A stretch of 64,000 bases of DNA from Nocardioides plantarum (GTDB lineage: Bacteria > Actinomycetota > Actinomycetes > Propionibacteriales > Nocardioidaceae). The position numbers and the translations under genes are program-made. The stretch is from contig NZ_VDMS01000001.1 in NCBI RefSeq assembly GCF_006346395.1, positions 1,736,001 to 1,800,000 on the forward strand. Reading direction: 5' to 3'. Shown here piece by piece: positions 8,691 through 16,478 of the stretch (positions are counted from its first letter, which is position 1; each line of letters opens with the position of its first letter). Below the pieces are notes generated by a model, which was given only the letters and a program-made list of their open reading frames with translations, ran no database searches and was not told the DNA's origin.

Positions 8691-8746
8691 GTCATCCCGC
8701 CGGATGACGCCGGACGACCGCAGGACCATCCCGCGGCCTGACGACC
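8691..8746. promoter_or_regulatory. Two candidate response-regulator sites upstream of the ABC exporter
   Basis: Site one at 8691-8711 contains a perfect inverted repeat, gtcatcc (8691-8697) and ggatgac (8702-8708) with a 4-bp spacer. Site two at 8725-8746 has the related catcccg...tgacg arrangement. Both resemble the site before the kinase gene, and the second ends 31 bp before the ATP-binding protein start. Confidence 0.55.
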
Positions 8747-8777
8747 CGGAGGGGTCCGGATTCCTAGCGTCGACCCC

Positions 8778-9548
8778 ATGACCACCCCCTCCCCGACCAC
8801 CACGCTCGAGGCGAGGACCACCGCCGCCAGCGCCCGTGGCCTCTCCCGCACCTACGGCCGCGACGAGCACGCCGTCCACGCCCTCCGCGACGTCGACCTC
8901 GACCTGCCGGCCGGACGGATGACCGCCGTGATGGGCCCGTCCGGCTCCGGCAAGTCGACGCTGATGCACTGTCTCGCCGGCCTCGACACCCCCACCGGCG
9001 GCAGCGTCACGGTCGCCGGGCGCGAGCTCGCCGGACTCGACGACACCGCGCTGACGCTCTTCCGCCGCGAGCACCTGGGCTTCGTGTTCCAGGCCTTCAA
9101 CCTGCTGCCGATGCTGACCGCGGAGCAGAACATCCTGCTGCCGCTCGAGCTCACCGGACGTCGGGCCGCCCTCGAGGCGCGCCCCCACGTCGACGCCGTC
9201 ATCGACGTCCTCGGCCTGCGCGACCGGCTGCGGCACCGCCCCTCGGAGCTCTCCGGCGGCCAGCAGCAGCGGGTGGCGATCGCGCGGGCGCTGGCCACCC
9301 GGCCCGCCATCGTGTTCGCCGACGAGCCGACGGGCAACCTCGACAGCACCGCCTCCGCCGAGATCCTCGACCACCTGCGCCGCTCGGTGCGCGAGCTCGG
9401 GCAGACGGTCGTGATGGTGACCCACGAGGTCGACGCGGCGGCGTACGCCGACGACGTCGTGGTGCTCGCCGACGGCGCCGTACGCGCCCACCTGGTCGAC
9501 CCCACCACCGACCAGCTCCTCGAGACCCTGCGCGGCGGCACGGCATGA
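8778..9548 (+). CDS. ABC transporter ATP-binding protein, MacB/LolD type
   Basis: 256 residues. Walker A GPSGSGKST, Q-loop FVFQAFNLLPMLTAEQN, signature LSGGQQQRVAIARAL, Walker B IVFADEPTGNLD, and H-loop MVTHEVD. The AFNLLPML and DEPTGNLD forms are characteristic of the MacB/LolD/FtsE mechanotransmission group that works with FtsX-like permeases. It powers the permease encoded 4 bp downstream (ATGA overlap). Such exporters next to a NarL-type two-component system commonly handle antimicrobial peptides or lipids. Preceded by two candidate regulator sites. Confidence 0.94.
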   Translation: MTTPSPTTTLEARTTAASARGLSRTYGRDEHAVHALRDVDLDLPAGRMTAVMGPSGSGKSTLMHCLAGLDTPTGGSVTVAGRELAGLDDTALTLFRREHLGFVFQAFNLLPMLTAEQNILLPLELTGRRAALEARPHVDAVIDVLGLRDRLRHRPSELSGGQQQRVAIARALATRPAIVFADEPTGNLDSTASAEILDHLRRSVRELGQTVVMVTHEVDAAAYADDVVVLADGAVRAHLVDPTTDQLLETLRGGTA

Positions 9549-11854
9549 GGACCGTGCTCCTGGCGTCGTTGCGCGTCCACACCCGCCGCTACGTCGCGGC
9601 CGCGCAGGCGGTCGTCGTGGGCGTCTCGTTCGTCGTCACCACCGCCGCGCTGACCTCGGCCACCCGCGACGGGCTCACCCAGGGCGTCTCCGCGCCGTAC
9701 GCCGGGGCCGACGTCGTCGCGACCGGCCTCGGCGGCGACGACGCCGCCCGCGTGGTCGCCGCTGCCGACGCGTCCGGCAACGGGGCCAGCGTGCTCGGCT
9801 GGGCGTCCGAGCGGGTCCGGCTCGACGGCCGGGTGCTCGGCGACGTCGACGAGGTGGGACACCTCGCGTCCGGCGACCTGCGCTGGCAGGACCTGACCGA
9901 CGGCGCGTTCCCCACCCGCGCCGGGGAGGCCGTCGTGGAGGACGCGGTCGCCGACCGCGACGGCCTGGCCGTCGGGGACCGCCTCGAGGTCGGCAGCGGG
10001 GCCAGCGCCGTCGAGGTCCGCGTCGTCGGCCTCGTCGACTCCCCCTCGATGCTCGTGCGGTCCGACGTCTACCTCACCTGGGCCGACCTGGCCCCCTTCG
10101 CCGACTCGATGTACGTCGACAGCGTGGCCTGGGCGGGACCCACCGGGCCGCTGGCCGCCGCCGTCCCGGACGCGTCGATCCAGTCGGCCGACGAGCACGT
10201 CGCCGAGCTGACGGCAGACGTCAACCGCGGCGTCGACGTGATCGCGCTGATGCTCCTGCTCTTCGCCTCGATCGCCCTGTTCGTCTCGGTGCTCGTCATC
10301 GCCAACACGTTCTCGATCCTGTTCGCCCAGCGTCAGCGCGACCTCGCGCTGCTGCGCTGCGTGGGCGCGACCCGTCGTCAGGTGCTGGCCTCGGTGCGCG
10401 CCGAGGCGCTGGTGCTCGGCGCCGTGGCCAGCGTCGTGGGACTCGCCGTCGGCACCGGCGCGGGTCTCGGGCTCGTCGCGCTGGTCGACGCCCGTTTCCC
10501 CGACGCCGGCCTGGGCCGGGCGTCCGTCTCCCCCGCCTGGTACGCCGGGGCCGCCGTCACCGGGCTCCTGGTCACGCTCGTCGCGTCCTGGCTGCCCACG
10601 CGACGCGTCACCGCGGTCGACCCGCTCACCGCCCTGCGCCCCGACGCGGGTGTCGATGCACGCAGCGGCGCCGGTCGTGTCCGCATCGCGCTGGGCGCGG
10701 TCGCCGTCCTCGGCGGCGTCGCCCTCCTCGCGCTCTCCGTGCAGGCCGTCTCGGCCCCGGTGATGGTCGCCGGCGGCGTGCTCTCCTTCACCGGCCTGCT
10801 CCTGCTGCTGCCCCTGGTCGTCCCGGCGCTCATCTCGGCGACGGCCCGGGCCACCGGACGGGTGCTCGGCACCCCCGGCCGGCTCGCCGCCGGCAACGCC
10901 GTGCGCAACCCCCGTCGTACGGCGGCGACCGCGGCCTCGCTGCTGATCGGCGTCACGCTCACCACCGCCGTGCTCACCGGCATGGCCAGCGCCCGCGGCG
11001 CGGTCGACGACGAGATGGACCACGACCACCCCCTCGACGCCACCGTCACCGCCGGCCGCGACCCGCTCCCGCACAACGCGGCCGACGTCGTGGCCGCGGT
11101 CGACGGCGTGGGCGACGTGCTGACCCTGTCCGGCACGCGGGCCACCGTCGGCGGCCTCGGCGAGGTCGAGGTGCTCGCCACCCCCGACGACCTCGACCCG
11201 GTCGCCCGCGGCACGGCCACCACCCTGGTCCCCGCTGACGGTCAGGTGCTGCTGCCCTACGACCTGGTCGACGGCGACGTGCCCACGCGGGTCTCCGTGA
11301 CCGGCAGCGACGGACGCACGGTGCGGCTCGAGGTCGTCCTCGGCGACGGCTGGGGCGACGCGGCCCTCGTCACGCGCACCACGCTCGACCGCCTCACCGA
11401 CGCCCCGACCGACGGCGCCGTCTGGGCCCGGGCCGACGACGATGCCGACGCCGACCGTCTCGCGGACGACCTCGACGTCGCCGCCGCCTCCTTCGGTGGC
11501 TCTGCCGACGGCGGCTTCGCCGAGCGGGCATACGTCGACCTCCAGCTCGACGTCGTCACCGGTGCGGTCGTCGGGCTGCTCGGCATCTCGGTCGTCATCG
11601 CCCTCATCGGGATCGCCAACACCCTCGGCCTGTCCGTGCTCGAGCGCGGTCGCGAGAACGCCCTGCTCCGCGCGCTCGGCCTGACCCGCCGCCAGCTGCG
11701 CGTCATGCTCGGCCTCGAGGCCGTGCTGCTCTCGGTCGTCGCGACCCAGCCCAGCACGTCGCGCACCGGGTCCCGCGCGTCGGCCGCGACCAGGCGCAGC
11801 CAGCAGTCGGCCACCACGTCCTCGGCCTCGGCGCGACTGCCGAGGATGGCGTAG
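9545..11854 (+). CDS. FtsX/MacB-type ABC permease, 3' end lost
   Basis: 769 codons. N-terminal membrane helix, an extracytoplasmic MacB_PCD-like domain, and a first FtsX block (about 230-350, VIALMLLLFASIALFVSVLV). The second half repeats this with FtsX helices around 400-500 and 670-735 (GISVVIALIGIANTLGLSVL). Family similarity stops at GLEAVLLSVVAT, about nt 11740; the last two helices are replaced by a Ser/Thr/Arg-rich tail that is simply the antisense of a sigma factor gene. The permease is thus truncated by a deletion junction and is probably non-functional, or the junction is an assembly error. ATGA overlap with its ATPase. Confidence 0.85.
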   Translation: MRTVLLASLRVHTRRYVAAAQAVVVGVSFVVTTAALTSATRDGLTQGVSAPYAGADVVATGLGGDDAARVVAAADASGNGASVLGWASERVRLDGRVLGDVDEVGHLASGDLRWQDLTDGAFPTRAGEAVVEDAVADRDGLAVGDRLEVGSGASAVEVRVVGLVDSPSMLVRSDVYLTWADLAPFADSMYVDSVAWAGPTGPLAAAVPDASIQSADEHVAELTADVNRGVDVIALMLLLFASIALFVSVLVIANTFSILFAQRQRDLALLRCVGATRRQVLASVRAEALVLGAVASVVGLAVGTGAGLGLVALVDARFPDAGLGRASVSPAWYAGAAVTGLLVTLVASWLPTRRVTAVDPLTALRPDAGVDARSGAGRVRIALGAVAVLGGVALLALSVQAVSAPVMVAGGVLSFTGLLLLLPLVVPALISATARATGRVLGTPGRLAAGNAVRNPRRTAATAASLLIGVTLTTAVLTGMASARGAVDDEMDHDHPLDATVTAGRDPLPHNAADVVAAVDGVGDVLTLSGTRATVGGLGEVEVLATPDDLDPVARGTATTLVPADGQVLLPYDLVDGDVPTRVSVTGSDGRTVRLEVVLGDGWGDAALVTRTTLDRLTDAPTDGAVWARADDDADADRLADDLDVAAASFGGSADGGFAERAYVDLQLDVVTGAVVGLLGISVVIALIGIANTLGLSVLERGRENALLRALGLTRRQLRVMLGLEAVLLSVVATQPSTSRTGSRASAATRRSQQSATTSSASARLPRMA

Positions 11855-11916
11855 CCGACCCGCACCAGGCGTTCGCGGTGCTCGGCGTACGCCTCGGCGA
11901 GGCGGTCCTGGCTCAT
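11737..11916 (-). pseudogene. SigJ-type ECF sigma factor, truncated after region 2
   Basis: From ATG 11916 the minus strand encodes MSQDRLAEAYAEHRERLVRV, then GYAILGSRAEAEDVVADCWL and RLVAADARDPVRDVLGWVAT: sigma region 2 of an ECF41/SigJ-like factor. After codon 60 the frame runs into the antisense of the FtsX gene and family similarity ends, so region 4 and the SnoaL-like C-terminal domain are gone. The ATG overlaps the stop of the NmrA-type reductase gene, the normal partner arrangement for SigJ factors. Confidence 0.75.
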
Positions 11917-12650
11917 GCGCGGAGCCAGTCGTCGAACGTCGTGGTCCCGGCGACTCCCCCATCGCGCAGGGTCAACGACCCGTCGCGCATGCCGCGGCCC
12001 GCCGCACCCGGCACCGGGACGGCGACGACGAGACGGCCCAGGCCGCGGGCCCTCGACACCCGGCGCGCCAGCCGGTGCATCGTCAGCACCTCGGGCCCCG
12101 CCAGGTCGGGCACCCGGCCCGACGGCCCGGCCTCCACCAGGTCGACCAGCGCCTGGCCGACCTCGCGCGCCGCGACCGGCTGGCTGGTCATCCGGGGCAC
12201 GACCGAGACCGGTCCGAGCCGCACGAAGTGCAGCACCTGCTCGGCGAACTCGTGGAACTGCGTCGCCCGCAGCACGCTCCACGGCTGCTCACCCTCGGCC
12301 AGCACCCGCTCCTGCAGCCGCTTGCCGGCGTAGTAGCCGCTCGGCACGTCGTCGATGCCGACGATCGACAGCGCGACGTGGTGACCGACCTCCGCCGCCC
12401 GCTCGGCGGCGAGGAGACGCCGCGTGACCCCGCCGAAGAACGCCTCCGACGCGGCCCGGTCCTGGGTCGGCACGCTGGTCACGTCGACGACGGCGTCGAC
12501 GCCGGCCAGCCGCTCCTCGAGGCCCACCCCCGTGGTCAGGTCCACGCCCACCGACCGGGCCAGCAGGACGACCTCGTGACCGCGCTCGGTGGCGACCTCG
12601 ACCACGTGGCGGCCGACGACCCCGGTGCCGCCCGCGACCGCGATCCTCAT
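11913..12650 (-). CDS. NAD(P)H-binding NmrA/SDR-type protein
   Basis: About 245 residues from ATG 12650 (MRIAVAGGTGVVGRHVVEVA), with the Rossmann GGTGVVG dinucleotide-binding loop at the N-terminus and an atypical SDR pattern (SIVGIDDVPSGYYAGKRLQE with the YxxxK pair). The start at 12650 is preferred because GAGAAG lies 9 nt upstream; in-frame ATGs at 12659, 12671 and 12680 are possible. Its stop overlaps the ATG of the broken sigma factor gene. SDR-SigJ pairs are common in actinobacteria and the SDR may supply or sense the factor's signal; substrate unknown. Confidence 0.85.
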   Translation of the reverse strand: MRIAVAGGTGVVGRHVVEVATERGHEVVLLARSVGVDLTTGVGLEERLAGVDAVVDVTSVPTQDRAASEAFFGGVTRRLLAAERAAEVGHHVALSIVGIDDVPSGYYAGKRLQERVLAEGEQPWSVLRATQFHEFAEQVLHFVRLGPVSVVPRMTSQPVAAREVGQALVDLVEAGPSGRVPDLAGPEVLTMHRLARRVSRARGLGRLVVAVPVPGAAGRGMRDGSLTLRDGGVAGTTTFDDWLRA

Positions 12651-12791
12651 GGGAGTCATCTTCTCGCTCATCTCGCTCATACGAGGTGGACGAGACAGCC
12701 CCCTCACGATGTGACACTGCTGCCATGGCCTACGACGAGAGCCTCGCCGACCGGGTCCGCGCGCCCTCGAGCCCACCGGCCCGCTGACGTC

Positions 12792-12891
12792 GGTCGAGGT
12801 GCGAGGAGCCCTGGCGACGAGCCTCGAGACCACCGCAGCGTGCGCACGTCCGTGCCGTGGTCTCGAGGCTCGCTCCGCTCGCACCTCGACC
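12792..12891. repeat. Dispersed REP-like inverted repeat, copy 2
   Basis: Left arm 12792-12834 (ggtcgaggtgcgaggagccc...cgagcctcgagaccacc) and right arm about 12859-12891 (ggtctcgaggctcg...ctcgcacctcgacc) are imperfect reverse complements separated by about 24 nt. Same family as 6684-6770 and 46490-46618. Non-coding. Confidence 0.7.
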
Positions 12892-12969
12892 GACGGCAGG
12901 GTCGCTTCGCTCGCACCTCGACCGACGGCAGGGTCGCTTCGCTCGCACCTCGACCGACGGCAGGGTCGG
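12877..12969. repeat. 32-bp tandem repeat, 2.9 copies
   Basis: Units start at 12877, 12909 and 12941. Each begins gctcgcacctcgaccgacgg and ends cagggtcgcttc; the third is cut short. The array grows out of the right arm of the REP-like element and sits between the reductase and CoA transferase genes. Too regular, and without spacers, to be a CRISPR array. Confidence 0.85.
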
Positions 12970-12978
12970 TGCGCAGGG

Positions 12979-13611
12979 TCAGTCCGTGAGCACCTCGGGC
13001 TCGGTCTTCTCCCGCACCTCGTCGAGGGTGACGTCGGGGGCGAGCTCGACCAGGCGCAACCCGTCGGGCGTGACGTCGAGGACGGCCAGGTCGGTGATGA
13101 TCCGCTGCACGACGCCCTTGCCGGTGTAGGGCAGCGAGCACTCGCGCACGATCTTGTAGGACCCGTCGCGCGCGACGTGCTCCATCAGCACGATCACCCG
13201 CTTGGCGCCGTGGACCAGGTCCATCGCGCCGCCCATGCCCTTGACCATCTTGCCGGGGATCATCCAGTTGGCGATGTCGCCGGCGGCCGAGACCTGCATG
13301 GCTCCGAGGATCGCGGCGTCGATCTTGCCGCCGCGGATCATCCCGAACGACGTCGCGGAGTCGAAGAACGAGGCCCCGCGCCGCAGGGTGACGGTCTCCT
13401 TGCCGGCGTTGATGAGGTCGGCGTCCTCCTCGCCCTCGTAGGGGTACGGCCCGGTGCCGAGCACGCCGTTCTCCGACTGCAGCACCAGCTCGACGCCCTC
13501 GGCGACGTAGTTGGGCACCAGCGTCGGCAGGCCGATCCCGAGGTTGACGTAGGACCCGTCGACCAGCTCCGAGGCCGCCCGCGCGGCCATCTCCTCACGC
13601 GTCCAGCTCAT
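12979..13611 (-). CDS. CoA transferase subunit B (3-oxoacid/3-oxoadipate type)
   Basis: 210 residues from ATG 13611 ([20 protein letters not shown]). Carries [12 protein letters not shown] and the SENG motif whose Glu47 forms the covalent glutamyl-CoA intermediate, then [20 protein letters not shown] and [20 protein letters not shown] of SCOT/PcaJ-type beta subunits. With subunit A (ATGA overlap) it moves CoA from succinyl-CoA to acetoacetate or 3-oxoadipate. Which substrate cannot be decided here; no other pca genes are in the window. Confidence 0.93.
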   Translation of the reverse strand: MSWTREEMAARAASELVDGSYVNLGIGLPTLVPNYVAEGVELVLQSENGVLGTGPYPYEGEEDADLINAGKETVTLRRGASFFDSATSFGMIRGGKIDAAILGAMQVSAAGDIANWMIPGKMVKGMGGAMDLVHGAKRVIVLMEHVARDGSYKIVRECSLPYTGKGVVQRIITDLAVLDVTPDGLRLVELAPDVTLDEVREKTEPEVLTD

Positions 13612-14525
13612 ACGTCCCCCTCGGTGGTCGAGCCCTCGGTGGTCGAGCCCTCGGTGGTCGAGCCCTCGGTGGTCGAGCCCTCGGTGGTCGAGCCCTCGGT
13701 GGTCGAGCCCTCGGTGGTCGAGCCCTCGGTGGTCGAGCCCTCGGTGGTCGAGCTTGTCGAGACCCTCACGGTGCGCTTCTCGATCCTCTTGTCGGCCGCC
13801 TGCTCCGGCGTCAGCTCGACCACGCGCTGCACGAAGACCCCCGGCGTGTGCACGTGATCGGGGTCGATCTCGCCGGGCTCGACGAGGTGCTCCACCTCCG
13901 CGATCGTCACGCGCCCGCACATCGCGGCCAGCGGGTTGAAGTTGCGCGCCGACTGGCGGTAGACGAGGTTGCCGTGCCGGTCGCCCTTCCAGGCCCGCAC
14001 CAGGCCGAAGTCGGCGACGATCGCCTCCTCCAGCACGAACTCCAGCGGCCCCTCGGCCGTCTCGAACACCTGCGTCTGCTTGGGCGGCGAGGCGACGGTG
14101 ACGTTGCCCCGGTCGTCGTAGCGCCACGGCAGGCCGCCCTCGGCGACCTGGGTGCCGACGCCGGTGCGGGTGAAGAAGGCCGCGATCCCCGAGCCACCCG
14201 CGCGCATCCGCTCGGCCAGCGTGCCCTGCGGGGTCAGCTCGACCTCGAGCTCACCGGCGAGGTACTGCCGGGCGAACTCCCTGTTCTCACCGACGTACGA
14301 CGCGATCATCCGGCGCAGCCGCCCCGCGAACAGCAGCTTGCCCAGGCCCCACTCGTCGACCCCGGCGTTGTTGGACACCGCCTCCAGGTCGGCGGCCCCG
14401 GTCTCCAGCAGCGCGTCGATGAGCACCGCGGGGATGCCGCTCAACCCGAACCCGCCGACCGCGATCGTCGACCCCGACCCGATGTCGGCCACGGCGTCCG
14501 CCGCCGACGAGACCACTTTGTCCAT
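13608..14525 (-). CDS. CoA transferase subunit A with STTEG-repeat tail
   Basis: 305 residues from ATG 14525 ([20 protein letters not shown]). Alpha-subunit features are [34 protein letters not shown] and [19 protein letters not shown]. The family normally ends near residue 250; here the protein continues with nine STTEG repeats and DV. These are the translation of a 15-bp tandem array (13618-13752), before the stop that overlaps the subunit B ATG. The tail is likely disordered and added by repeat expansion. Divergent from an IclR regulator gene, its probable regulator. Confidence 0.92.
   Translation of the reverse strand: MDKVVSSAADAVADIGSGSTIAVGGFGLSGIPAVLIDALLETGAADLEAVSNNAGVDEWGLGKLLFAGRLRRMIASYVGENREFARQYLAGELEVELTPQGTLAERMRAGGSGIAAFFTRTGVGTQVAEGGLPWRYDDRGNVTVASPPKQTQVFETAEGPLEFVLEEAIVADFGLVRAWKGDRHGNLVYRQSARNFNPLAAMCGRVTIAEVEHLVEPGEIDPDHVHTPGVFVQRVVELTPEQAADKRIEKRTVRVSTSSTTEGSTTEGSTTEGSTTEGSTTEGSTTEGSTTEGSTTEGSTTEGDV
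13618..13752. repeat. 15-bp tandem repeat, exactly 9 copies, inside a coding region
   Basis: Unit ccctcggtggtcgag on the plus strand, nine uninterrupted copies, read on the minus strand in frame as Ser-Thr-Thr-Glu-Gly. It directly abuts ggtcgagcttgtcgagacc (13746-13764), an imperfect palindrome of the kind common between actinobacterial genes, so the array appears to have expanded from such an element. Confidence 0.95.
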
Positions 14526-14628
14526 GCCCGCGATCCAACGCAGTGTCCGGGTCGGGGTCAACCACCGTCCGCTGAGCCGACCCCGATCACCCGCTCAGCG
14601 GCGTACGACGGCCGGTAGTGTCCGCTGG

Positions 14629-15399
14629 GTGGACACCCCGGTCGACGTGCTCGGTCGTGCCGCGCGGGTGCTGCGGGCGCTGGCGACCCACGAGCCCGAC
14701 GGCGCCGGCACCAGCACCCTGGCCCGCGACTCCGGGCTGCCGCGCGCGACCGTGCACCGCCTGCTCACCTCGCTGCACGCCGAGGGTCTCGCCGACCGCG
14801 ACCCCGACTCGGGCCGCTGGCTGCTCGGCCCCGAGCTGTTCCTGCTCGGCGCCGCGGCCCGGCCCCGCCACGACGTGACCGCGCTGGCCCACCCGCACGT
14901 ACGCCGGCTCGCCCAGGTCACCGGCGAGAGCGCGTTCTACTCCGTACGCCGCGGCGACGAGACGGTTTGCCTGGTGCGCGAGGACGGCAGCTTCCCGATC
15001 CGCTCCCACGTGCTGCACGAAGGCGCCCGGTTCCCGCTCGGCGTGGTCTCGGCCGGGCTGGCCGTGCTCGCCTACCTGCCCGACGTCGAGGTCGAGGCCT
15101 ACCTCGCCCGCGCCGACCTCACCGACGAGCACGGACCCGACCACGCGCCGGGCCCGCTGCGCGAGCGCGTCGAGCGCACCCGCCTCGACGGCTGGGCGCT
15201 CAACCCCGGACTCATCGTCGAGGGCAGCTGGGGCATCGCCGCCACGGTGTTCGACGCCGAGGACCGGCCGGTGGGCGCGCTGTCCCTCACCGGCATCGAG
15301 CGGCGTTTCGGCCCCGACCGGCAGGCCGAGCTGGGCGCCCTGCTGCTGCGCGAGGCCCACGAGCTCACCCGTCGTACGACGTCGGGCGCCTCGGGCTGA
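14629..15399 (+). CDS. IclR-family transcriptional regulator
   Basis: 256 residues from GTG 14629 (VDTPVDVLGRAARVLRALAT). N-terminal winged HTH (TSTLARDSGLPRATVHRLLTSL) is followed by the IclR effector domain: HPHVRRLAQVTGESAFYSVRRGDETVCL, FPLGVVSAGLAVLAYLP, and the C-terminal GIAATVFDAEDRPVGALSLTG. Transcribed away from the CoA transferase genes across a 103-bp shared promoter region. IclR proteins commonly control adjacent beta-ketoadipate or ketone-body genes through an aromatic or keto-acid effector. Inferred to regulate the neighbouring transferase. Confidence 0.92.
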   Translation: MDTPVDVLGRAARVLRALATHEPDGAGTSTLARDSGLPRATVHRLLTSLHAEGLADRDPDSGRWLLGPELFLLGAAARPRHDVTALAHPHVRRLAQVTGESAFYSVRRGDETVCLVREDGSFPIRSHVLHEGARFPLGVVSAGLAVLAYLPDVEVEAYLARADLTDEHGPDHAPGPLRERVERTRLDGWALNPGLIVEGSWGIAATVFDAEDRPVGALSLTGIERRFGPDRQAELGALLLREAHELTRRTTSGASG

Positions 15400-15494
15400 G
15401 CGGCTCCTCGCCCCTCCAGGACGAGGCGGAGGTCACGCCGAGCTCTCTTCCGGCGGGCGAGGTGGCGCCGTACGCCGGTGACTAGGGTCGTTTC

Positions 15495-16478
15495 ATGACC
15501 GACTGGCCCAAGGTGCGCCTGCACGTGGTGACCGGCAAGGGCGGCACCGGCAAGTCGACCGTCGCCGCCGCGCTGGCGCTGGCCCTGGCCACCGAGGGCA
15601 AGAACGTGCTGCTCTGCGAGGTCGAGGGCCGCCAGGGCATCGCCCGGATGTTCGACGTCGACCCGCTGCCGTTCGAGGAGCGCCGCCTCACCACCGGGCT
15701 CCCCGCCCACGGCGGCAAGCCCGGCGTGGTCCACGCCCTGCACGTCGACCCCGAGTCGGCGCTGCTCGAGTACCTCTCGCTCTACTACAAGCTCGGTCGC
15801 GCCGGCCGGGCGCTGGACAAGTTCGGCGTGATCGAGTTCGCCACGACCATCGCCCCCGGCGTGCGCGACGTGCTGCTCACCGGCAAGGTCTTCGAGGCGG
15901 TGCAGCGCAACAGCCGCAACAAGGGCGCCACGCAGTACGACGCCGTCGTGCTCGACGCCCCGCCGACCGGGCGCATCGTGCAGTTCCTCAACGTCAGCAA
16001 CGAGCTCGCCGGCCTGGCAAAGGTCGGGCCCATCAAGTCGCAGTCCGACACGATGATGACGCTGTTCCGCTCCCCGCGCACCGCCGTCCACCTGGTCACC
16101 GTGCTCGAGGAGATGCCCGTGCAGGAGACCCACGACGGCATCACCGAGCTGCGCGCCGTCGACCTGCCGGTCGGCGGGGTCGTGGTCAACCTGGTCCGGC
16201 CCCAGGACCTCACCCCCGAGCAGCTCACCGGCACCGCGCCCGAGCGGATCGCCGCCGACCTCGAGGGCGCCGGGGTGGACCCCGACCCCGACCTGGTCGC
16301 GAGCCTGGTCACCGAGGGCCGCGAGCACGCCGAGCGCCGGGCGCTCGAGACCTCGCAGCGCACGCTGGTCGGCGAGCTCGACGTGCCGACGTACGAGCTG
16401 CCGCGTCTCCCCCAGGGCGTCGACCTCGGCGGCCTCTACGAGCTCGCCGCCCTCCTCCGAGACCAGGGAATGGCATGA
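15495..16478 (+). CDS. ArsA/Get3-like ATPase, first of a pair
   Basis: 327 residues. Deviant P-loop GKGGTGKST (14-22) and LLCEVEGRQG switch of the ArsA/Get3 family; DAVVLDAPPTGRIVQFLNV is the Walker B/switch II region (APPTG). Actinobacteria encode two such ATPases side by side (Rv3679/Rv3680 in M. tuberculosis) that are thought to form a heteromeric complex; they lack the Cys metal sites of arsenite pumps, so an arsenic role is unlikely. ATGA overlap with the second ATPase gene and position next to WhiB support the Rv3679 equivalence. Confidence 0.9.
   Translation: MTDWPKVRLHVVTGKGGTGKSTVAAALALALATEGKNVLLCEVEGRQGIARMFDVDPLPFEERRLTTGLPAHGGKPGVVHALHVDPESALLEYLSLYYKLGRAGRALDKFGVIEFATTIAPGVRDVLLTGKVFEAVQRNSRNKGATQYDAVVLDAPPTGRIVQFLNVSNELAGLAKVGPIKSQSDTMMTLFRSPRTAVHLVTVLEEMPVQETHDGITELRAVDLPVGGVVVNLVRPQDLTPEQLTGTAPERIAADLEGAGVDPDPDLVASLVTEGREHAERRALETSQRTLVGELDVPTYELPRLPQGVDLGGLYELAALLRDQGMA

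Noticed and set aside
8852-11962. Minus-strand open frame of about 1036 codons over the ABC ATPase and permease genes
   Set aside because: Antisense shadow rich in Gly/Arg/Asp without domains; only its far right end overlaps the real sigma fragment, in another frame.
12877-12969. Possible CRISPR array
   Set aside because: The 32-bp units are head to tail with no spacers.
13618-13752. Possible CRISPR or non-coding repeat
   Set aside because: Nine 15-bp units without spacers, and in frame with the CoA transferase subunit up to the coupled stop/start.
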